64,000 nt of DNA, taken from contig NW_012236495.1 of NCBI RefSeq assembly GCF_000787575.1, positions 145,747 to 209,746 of the forward strand, given 5' to 3'. Position 1 is the stretch's first letter; the number at the start of each line of letters is the position of its first letter. Origin of the DNA: Acytostelium subglobosum LB1. Its lineage: Eukaryota > Evosea > Eumycetozoa > Acytosteliales > Acytosteliaceae. Under the pieces are notes generated by a model that searched no databases, had not been told where the DNA came from, and saw only the letters and a list, made by a program, of their open reading frames with translations. This document shows positions 56,053 through 64,000 of this stretch, one piece after another. Made by a program: the position numbers and the translations under genes.

Positions 56053-57368
56053 ATGACAAAGGAAATGATTAAAGTTAACAACGAGCATAGGATAAAGACA
56101 CATATCAACAGTTTGCCTGTGAGATTGTTGTTGGGCCCAGGTCCATCGAACTTGCACCCACGTGTCAACCAGCAGTTGTCCACAAACATGGTGGGCTACA
56201 CTGATGCCGGCTACTACCAGGTGATGGACGAGACCATGGAGATGTTGCGCTACCTCTTCCAGACCAACAATCACTTCACCATCCCCGTGTCGGGCGCAGG
56301 CACCGCCGCCATGGAGGCCTGCGTGGCCAACTTGATCGAGCCCGGCGACAACGTAGTCTGCTGCGTGGCCGGCTACTTCTCCGACAGGATCTACCAGATG
56401 GCCCAGAGATACGGCGCCAACATCCACAAGATCGACAAGAAGTGGGGTCAGTGGGTGACGCTCGACGAGATCAAGGAGGCACTCATCAAGCACAAGCCTC
56501 GTCTGCTCACAATGGTGTTTGGTGAGACGAGCACAGGCATCAAGCAGGCAATGGACGGTGTTGGACAGCTGTGTCGCGAGCACGACTGTCTACTGATGGT
56601 CGACGCTGTTGCCGCGTTGGGCGGTGTGCCCTTCTTTGCCGACGAGTGGAAGGTCGATGCATGTTACACTGGCGGCCAGAAGTGCCTCAGTGGCCCACCA
56701 GGCATCAGCCCTCTGACGTTCGGCCCACGCGCATGCGCCAAGATCGCCGCCAGGAAGACACCCGTCGCCAACTGGTACCTCGACGCCAACTTGCTCGCTG
56801 GCTACTGGTGTCCAGAGTACAACCTGAGCGACAGCAGTGTCGCCTCACCCAAGCCCCTGCGCAGATACCACCACACAACACCTGCCAACTTGATATACTC
56901 TTTGCGTGAGGCCGTGCTGATGGTGTGCGAGGAGGGTCTGGAGAATGTGTGGGCACGTCACCAGGATGCCGCCAAGGAGCTGTACAAGGGTCTCGAGTCG
57001 ATTGGTGCTGCGCCACTGATCCCCGACGGTGAGAACAGCTATGAGCAAGGTGGTCGTCTGTACAGCTTGACCACCGTTCAGGTACCAGCTGGTGTCGATG
57101 CCAAGCTTGTAATGAAGTACCTTCTGGACAACTACAACATCGAGATCGCTGGAGGTCTTGGCGAGTTTGCTGGCAAGGTTTGGAGAGTTGGGTAAGTACT
57201 ACTCTGCCCCATGTAGGTCACAGGACGCAGTCATACTGACCCATCAATCATTCAATCAATCAATCAATCAAACACTCCAGTCTGATGGGATTCAATGCCA
57301 ACAAGCCAAATGTGAGGTTATTGATTACAGCATTGGCAGAGGCCATCAAGTCAGTCAAGGCCAACTAA
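56053..57368 (+). CDS. agxt: Alanine-glyoxylate aminotransferase (class V)
   Basis: Exons 56053-57191 and 57281-57368, 408 residues. PLP enzyme motifs are clear: [54 protein letters not shown] with the PLP-pyridine Asp, and [17 protein letters not shown] with the Schiff-base Lys near residue 210. [19 protein letters not shown] and [20 protein letters not shown] close the domain. The enzyme converts glyoxylate plus alanine to glycine plus pyruvate. The C-terminus is SVKAN, not a canonical peroxisomal SKL-type signal, and no PTS2 is evident, so location is uncertain. GC-rich, highly biased codons suggest strong expression. Confidence 0.96.
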
Positions 57369-57528
57369 TTAAATGAATGAACGAATGATGGATCGATGAA
57401 GTTGTTGATCGATTCATTGATTGTGGACAATGACATCGATTGGTTTATTGGTAACTCACCATTTAGTATTACCAATAATGGTTGGGTACACCTGGCCGTG
57501 GCCGACACTCATCTCTCTCTCTCAATCT

Positions 57529-58055
57529 CTACTTCTTCTTCTCGGCCTGTTCGTTGATAGCCACGATATTGTGTGACAATGCAACCATCATTTCAATGAA
57601 TCCATCTTTGTCTTGAATACTACTTGGGAGCTCAATGTTCTTGAACAGATCCCTTCCAATCTCACCTTGAGCAGAAGTGGTAGTGCCAGAGGCAGTCAAA
57701 GGATTGGTGAAGGTTGTCACACATATCTTTGGTCTAGGAGGTGGAGGGCGTTCGGGACCATACATGGGCAGGGTATTGGCTTGGCATTGTCATTGGTAGT
57801 TTGGTCGTTGACATGTGTGGACTGTGAAGAGAGATCAACTTTGAAAGTTCTAGAGTTGATTATACTCTTCTCTTGTGGTGGTCGGCTACAACTTGTTGCC
57901 ACATTGGCCATAAGATCACCAATTGTAATATTAGGTCCTTGAGTTTGATCATGATTTGGTCCAAACACCAAAGGTTTGTCCAAAGATATTGGATCATATA
58001 ATCTAAACAAAACTGATCCCTTCTTCTCATTATTATTATTATTATTATTACTCAT
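57529..58055 (-). CDS. Small unrecognised protein (two exons or frameshift)
   Basis: Two open blocks in different frames can be joined by an 86-base intron (57865-57780, GTATAA...CCAAG), giving exons 58055-57866 and 57779-57529 and 146 residues with consistent phase. The start is MSNNNNNNNEKKGSVLFRLY. The second part begins NTLPMYGPERPPPPRPK and ends in a helix (FIEMMVALSHNIVAINEQAE) and KKK. The proposed intron is itself open in the first frame, so a simple frameshift is the alternative. No known family recognised. Convergent with AGXT. Confidence 0.55.
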
Positions 58056-58291
58056 TTTGGATCTAATAAAAACATTAAACAAACAATGATATTATTCCTC
58101 AACTTTATCCCTATTTATCTCTATATATACACTACAATGACTTAACAAGGTGATAGACAAAGTGATAGAGTCTATCAATAATGTTGGGATTTAAACTAAA
58201 TTGTGAAATTGATTGGTTTGACACAGGGACAACATTGCAAACAGAATATTTAAAATTGAATACTTTAATGTGGGTGTTGGTGAATCCAGAC

Positions 58292-61200
58292 TTAATTATG
58301 TTTTGATGGCACAGACCTCAGTTTGCTACTGCCAACACTTGAACTCTTTTTGAACTTGGCCATGTAAATATATGATATCTTCTTCCTATAACATAATATA
58401 ACTGCTACTATTACAGCCAGGACAACTACTCCAATTGGCACTATAATGGCAATGAGCAACCAACTTGTTTTGGCGGACGGGCATTCCACATGTTGTGTAT
58501 CGATCAACAATGAGAAGTCTGGATCGATCCTGCATGCTCGACACTGTGGTAGATTGATGCCGATGTAGGTGAGCTGTGATGTGCGCGAACCAGTCGTGTT
58601 GATCACTTCGTTGATGATACGTGTAGCGCGTCCATCGGCCAGGGCCACGGGGAGGAAACGACCAAAGTACACCGTGTCCTCAAACCTGACCTTGATGTAC
58701 GAGAGACTCTTGGATTGCGGGTCGTCGTACGTGGTGGTCGAGTCAAACTCGCATTGTGGCTCCTCGAATTCGGTCAAGTTGGTCATCTGATTGGCAAAGA
58801 CTGCTCGCAATGAGTTGAGGTTGTTGACGAACTGCCATTCATTGATGTCCACCGTCATCTTGAGTGCGCCAGGTGCGAGGTTTACATCTAGTCCACCAAA
58901 TGTGAGTGATCTTGCTTCGGTCGAGTACTCGAATGTAACGGCCACCTCCAATGATGAGGCGGGGAGCATTCCATAATGATAGGTTGTCAATGAACCATTG
59001 ACTGATGTGGTAAAGTTCCATTTGTTGGTCAATATCGATCTGACGACATTGCGAGATAGGTCCAACTCTTGTATCTCCACCAAGTTGAAGTCCAACTTTG
59101 AACGACTACTTCCCAAGTTGGTTGATGAGTTTGAAGGTTGAATGACAACATTCGGATTGAGCTGGAACTCACATATCTGACCACCATATCCATTCGAACA
59201 TTGACATTCTCCATCAACACATGTTCCATGTTTACTGCACTCATATCTTGGTCCACAGTTAAACTCCTTGGTAACAGGGTCTGTGATGATGAGTTAGTCC
59301 ACGATCAATAAATCAAACAATTCATTAAACTTACCAATGTATAATATGTTGGAAGACTTGAACTGGACACCATTGACAGTGACTGTGAGGTTGGCGAATC
59401 CAACTGGCAATGGACCATCAACTTGTGTTAGGATATGAGTGTCATCGCCACTGTGTAGTTGACAATCCTTTCCATTGATGTTGACTGTCATCTGACCCAC
59501 TGTTGCACCTAATCCAAAGAATCCCTTCAATTGGAGTGTACCACCTTCAGTAGTAAAAGGTGATGCGTATGTAACAATTGGGAAGTCTATGTTGTTGATT
59601 GAATGAATAAGTGAGTCAGTGATTGATTGGTCATGAGTGTGGAATTGGATGTAGATACATACTCTGAGTGTAGGCTGATTGGATGAATGATTGATAGGGT
59701 GTTGAGATGTTGGCCATCATGGTGACAGTTGGGTCAACTACAAAGGATGTGATGGTACATTGAAGTACATCAACCTTTTGTTGTGTGACAGGGCATGGAT
59801 GATTGCCAACCACGATATTGTAAGCAAAGAAATCTGGCAAGTGGAATGTACCATTGACAACAACAATCAATGAGTTATTGCTCAAGTATCCTGCAACTCC
59901 TTGTACCTTAGTCCCTATATTAATTAATTGAAAGTGTGAATTGAGTGAGTAAGTGATTGAGTGATCGATTGGATGAGGATTAATGAACATACAGTCTGTT
60001 GCCCATGAGAATGTCATTGGGATGTTGGAATCTGAGAACTTGATTGTGCTTGTACCAATTCTCTCGATTGCTGAAATACTAGATAATATTGGATATCGCT
60101 AATTAATTATTTGATGTTGTCTTTGTGTGTGTATGGATGGAATGTACTTACGACATCTGACTGTTAGCAACCTTCACACTGGCACTAACTTCTGACATGT
60201 TTGTTGTTGGTGTTCTGAATCCCAAATTGGTACCAAGTAGTAAGAAACTCTTTGAAGTATCCTTGATGAGATAGAATGTTTTGGACAAACTGACACCTGA
60301 TATGGCGAGAAGTGTTAGTGTATGATTGAATAACGGGGATTGGATACGATTGATACATACTGCAATTGAAGTTCTGTGGGAATTGCACTTGGCTACCAAC
60401 AAAGTATTGCTGGGTATAGCTCCAATAGCAGAAGTAACAATTGGGAATATTTTGAATGCCAGTGTTGCGGAAATCAAAGAAGGTAAGTCTGCAGTGTGAC
60501 TCTAACAGAGGGCCTACTAGATTGGGATTGTCCTTGAGATTCATACTTGAAACATTCATGTAGCTGGGGATGGCACCGGCCATTGTGCCGTTGGTCACAA
60601 ACAAAGTTGAGAATGACTCCGAGGTATTCTTGGAGAACCAAGTTGTTGGAGGCATTGTAAGACTATCTTTTCCAACTCTATTAAGCATGGACCTGTATTG
60701 TATTGTATTGATTTGTGAGTGATTGAGTTATTGTGAACAACTCAATCATACTTACACAGTAGACATATCAAACATATTGGTAATGGGCACTGTATAAGTG
60801 TTGTAATACCTAATTATGATCAGTGATTAGCATTGTTGAATGAATTAATGAATGAATGAATGAATTGTTGAGTTGGCAGTATTTACAAATCTTTCAATAA
60901 AGGTTGATTGGTCAGATCACTTGGGAATATATTTCCTTTTGAAACACTCCTGTGTAGTTAAGTGAATATAATGTAATGTTAGTCATAGCTCTCACAAACA
61001 CTGCTCAACCAATCAGATACTAACAATGTCATTAGGCCCGTGCTTACACCCACGAGGGTCACATTGGACATTTCAAGAGAGTTTGTTGTTGTAAAGAGTG
61101 AACTATGGAAGTGTTTGGTAAATATTATTTAGTTAGTTGGTCAATTTGGTGATTGATTAATGGCCAGATTGTTGACAAACTAACCAATAAAATAACATAA

Positions 61201-62437
61201 CATACAATGTGTCTACTTTAGGAACTTGGTAATAAGCAGTAACTACCTGGTTCACAGCCAGATAACTAATGATTGAATGAATTTGGATGATTAGTAATTA
61301 TTTGATTGATTGATTGATGATGGAAAGTTATGCCTACAGAGTTCGAAGATTTGGATATCTCTCTGGTGTAAAGTTGAATGTTGCGAATGCCATCGGTGTT
61401 TTTGGATAATTTAATGTCCTGTTGTTTTTGTGATCGATTGCTTAATATATGTGTCTTGTATCCTGAGAGCTAGTACTGACTGTACTTACAATCTTGTTAG
61501 GTTTGGATAGGATAAGGAAGGGTCGAAATATACCTGGCTGGAGGTGTCATCTACATAAGAACCAGCAATATTGATATCTGGAATCTTATCAAACATACTT
61601 TGTGGAATATCACCTTTGATAGTTTGTCCAAGAAGTCTATATATTGTTGGTGGAAATGAAGTAAGTAAAGAACATTAGTATTGATCAATCAAATAAATCT
61701 ATGGTTGTCATTACTTACAGATTCTGAAGTTTTAAATAGATTGGGAAACCATTTGGTATAATAATATAAAAATAATTAATCCTATAATTAATAATTATTA
61801 GTAATAAATAAATAAAATAAATAATTAAATAAATAAATACTTACGACATCCTTTTGAGATTAATGTTTGCATCGTTGTCCAACATCTGAAGGATATTGGC
61901 AGTATTGTTGATAGGATTATTATTACCTGCCAATAATGTAAAAGCAAACAAGTTTGGAAAATATAACCTGTCGATTGGCTCCAGGGGTAGTTTCTGTCCC
62001 TTTGGAATATTGGTATTCATATTTCTGTTGTTGTACAATGAATGAATGAAAGAATTAGTGAATATCCTTAACTTTTGGGATGATAATAATAATGCTTACA
62101 TGCTAAAGAGTGATTCAGTTGTGTCAGTTATGTTCAAACATTGCAAACTAACTGCCCCTGATGAAGAACTCGCCAGTTGGGCACATGATGGATTGACCAA
62201 AGTCACATTCTGATCAAACAGGTTAACCAACCATAACAATGATTTGTCTGACATAGTGAGTTTGATTGCGCGATGGAGTGAGTGAGTAAGTTTTCCAAAC
62301 TGATCAGATGATAATGATGACCTACATTCTTCAGGATCTATTGTTCTTTGACTGTTCACTGATGACATCATCAATGAGAATGTGCATATGCAAAGCAACA
62401 CCGACAATATCGGAAAAGTGCGTAGTGAGACTACCAT
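58292..62437 (-). CDS. ComC-like LRR / IPT-TIG / EGF single-pass membrane protein (paralogue 2)
   Basis: Multi-exon gene. The ATG at 62437 starts a signal peptide (MVVSLRTFPILSVLLCICTF); the open frame above it has no ATG. Many short LRR exons follow between 62040 and 60480, ending in a C..C cap (IQNIPNCYFCYW, FNC). IPT/TIG-like beta modules lie at about 60300-59300. An EGF module lies at about 59260-59170 (CSKHGTCVDGECQCSNGYGG). The large ComC beta-sandwich segment contains IGINLPQCRACRIDPDFSLL, then a membrane helix (LLIAIIVPIGVVVLAVIVAV) and a basic S/K-rich tail. It shares domain order and several motifs with the gene at 280-4057 but differs through most of the LRR part, so this is an old duplication. 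Middle exon borders are approximate. Confidence 0.85.
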
Positions 62438-63289
62438 GATATGATGGTGATGAGGCAAGTGAACCTTTTAATGAATGATTAATTATTGTGTTCTATATAT
62501 ATATAAGTATGTATATTTATTATCTGTTGTTTGATTAAACCTTATTTGTAAAGAATGGACGAGTGTGTCCTTAGGCTTTGTCCTGTGAACCATCATCATA
62601 ACGGAATGAAGGTCGAAAAAAAAACACCACAACATGTTATGGTGAAGGCTATCAGTCTAACCATATGCATCATGCCAAACAGTTTGATCATCTCCTCAGA
62701 GACACACAAGTCATCAAGATCTTTCCATTTTTAAAATCTTTCGCCGATCCCCAACAAGTGCCACATCATGACATGTTGTACTACATCCAAACTTCCGGTA
62801 AAATATTATTACATGTATACTCTTTGGATATTTGTTGGATTATGAAGGTCAATCCACCTCATCATCTTTACGAATATCAAGATGTGTATGATTGACTAAA
62901 TTGTCCATTGTCAAATAACACAGTCTTTTTCTTTTGGTATCAACAGTAATTAGTTTGTTGTTATTGTTGTCAACTTAGTTGTTTTGATTGTCTCGTTCAC
63001 TATAAATAACTTAACAACACTTATATCTGACTTGAATCCCAACAAATTCAATTCTGTGCGAGGTGGGGATTCAGTTTATATGAGCGAGGTCCATCCCACG
63101 CACAAGTGCACAATAAATAAAATGAGTGTTTGGCATCTCAAAAGAGACATTTTGACTCAAAGTCAACAAAACTGTATGTATATTTTGAGATATTGATTGA
63201 TCAATTAATAAATAATTATGGTTTGGTCGTATAATAATACAAATGATTGTTATGGATATAGATCTTGATGTAGATTATTGTGGTATTTA
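62438..63289. other. Intergenic (ComC-like 2 / truncated gene)
   Basis: AT-rich with TATATA near 62495-62515. A plus-strand open stretch at 62665-62895 is AT-driven and unsupported. No gene seen. Confidence 0.6.
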
Positions 63290-64000
63290 TTATTTATTTA
63301 ATTTATAATTTTGGAGTACATTGGACAAATATTTCTTAGATATCACCGACAGCGGTGTGTTGGCTTGGATGGAAGCGAACTCAGAGTCGTATATAGTGAT
63401 GGTGGACTCTGCCAACTGGTTGTACCATGTCCTTGGAGATTGTTTTGAGGCATCGTTGGACTTGGCCCTCTTCAATGGTTGAATGGTTGGACGATCACCC
63501 TCTATGGTTGCACTGATCGCGTCTATGTTTGGTACCATTCCTCCCGACAGGTACGAGTCTATCAACAATGATTGCATAAACTCTGGAGTGAAGCGATGAT
63601 TGGATCCATCCACGATCTCTTTGACGACCTTGTGTCTATTCTCTAGGCCAAAGTTTGCTAGGCGATCCAACGACCCATACTTATGTAAGAATGCTCCAAC
63701 GTGTAGAACCTGTGCATGGATATAGGAGGTAACAACTTTTCCAAACAAGTTGACATAGTTATTACCAAATGGGATGGAGTAGGACAGGTATAGGTCCTCA
63801 GTGATTCTGTATTGATTGGTCTGTGCCATAAACACCAAGAAAGTGTATTGTTTCCACAACACATTGAGCTGTAACTGAAGGTTAGCGCAGTGTAACAATG
63901 AAATGGTAGAGTGACTGTGTATACTAACCTTCTGGACCTCTAGATTGGCGACACTGTAGGGTAGACCCTCAATCCTCTTCCTCAAATCTTGTGACTGAGT
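63290..64000 (-). CDS. C-terminal part of an unrecognised protein (5' end outside window)
   Basis: The frame is open to the right edge (TQSQDLRKRIEGLPYSVANL at the edge). A 58-base intron with donor AAG-GTTAGT near 63929 and acceptor CTTCAG near 63872 joins EVQK to LQLNVLWKQYTFLVFMAQTN. The rest is helical (YVNLFGKVVTSYIHAQVLHV) with a basic, Ser-rich patch (LKRAKSNDASKQSPR) and ends NYKLNK. No membrane helix or catalytic motif is visible. I do not recognise the family. Confidence 0.7.
   Translation of the reverse strand, partial: TQSQDLRKRIEGLPYSVANLEVQKVSIHSHSTISLLHCANLQLQLNVLWKQYTFLVFMAQTNQYRITEDLYLSYSIPFGNNYVNLFGKVVTSYIHAQVLHVGAFLHKYGSLDRLANFGLENRHKVVKEIVDGSNHRFTPEFMQSLLIDSYLSGGMVPNIDAISATIEGDRPTIQPLKRAKSNDASKQSPRTWYNQLAESTITIYDSEFASIQANTPLSVISKKYLSNVLQNYKLNK

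Overview
This window is nuclear DNA from a dictyostelid social amoeba. The evidence is the gene content (ComC-like LRR/IPT/EGF membrane proteins, FNIP-repeat proteins with F-box-like starts, an RCC1 plus inositol 5-phosphatase fusion, a GATA factor, a p22phox homologue), the short GT-AG introns of about 60-110 bases, proteins rich in runs of Q, N, S and T, and AT-rich non-coding DNA packed with TTGA/TCAA-type tetranucleotides. I cannot name the species. I found no tRNA, rRNA, transposon, CRISPR array or other prokaryotic feature. One 100-base N gap and three single Ns are present, and all look like assembly artefacts.

Layout. 0-6 kb: the end of a Pro/Thr-rich protein, a ComC-like surface protein (minus) and an F-box-like gene with an apparent frameshift. 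6-22 kb: information-processing and signalling genes, namely eIF2A, a BSD-domain protein, a Dd5P2-type phosphatase, RNA polymerase I/III subunit AC40, RFC5, an F-box/FNIP protein and an AGC kinase split by the N gap. 22-36 kb: a 2-kb intergenic region, an MLF-family protein with a Q-rich N-terminus, an unrecognised helical protein, BLOC1S1, a Cys-rich surface protein, a second FNIP protein, a small unknown gene and a leishmanolysin-type metalloprotease. 36-50 kb: a class I methyltransferase, an LPA-type acyltransferase, a DH-PH-FYVE RhoGEF, p22phox, a nitrobindin-like protein, ribosomal protein eL6 and glycerophosphocholine acyltransferase. 50-64 kb: a GATA factor, PNO1, a GCKR-like protein, alanine-glyoxylate aminotransferase, a small unknown gene, a second ComC-like gene and a truncated unknown gene.

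Most neighbours are divergent or convergent pairs with 65-250 base convergent spacers, so this is a compact genome of independently transcribed genes, not operons. Possible functional links are limited: p22phox lies next to a nitrobindin-type haem barrel, three F-box-like genes lie within about 26 kb, and two ComC-like paralogues in the same orientation flank the window.

For spliced genes I worked out exon junctions by hand. For RPAC1, the BSD protein, Dd5P2, BLOC1S1, the methyltransferase, the acyltransferase, nitrobindin, eL6, PNO1, AGXT and two small unknown genes, the summed exon lengths are divisible by three. This supports the models but does not prove them.
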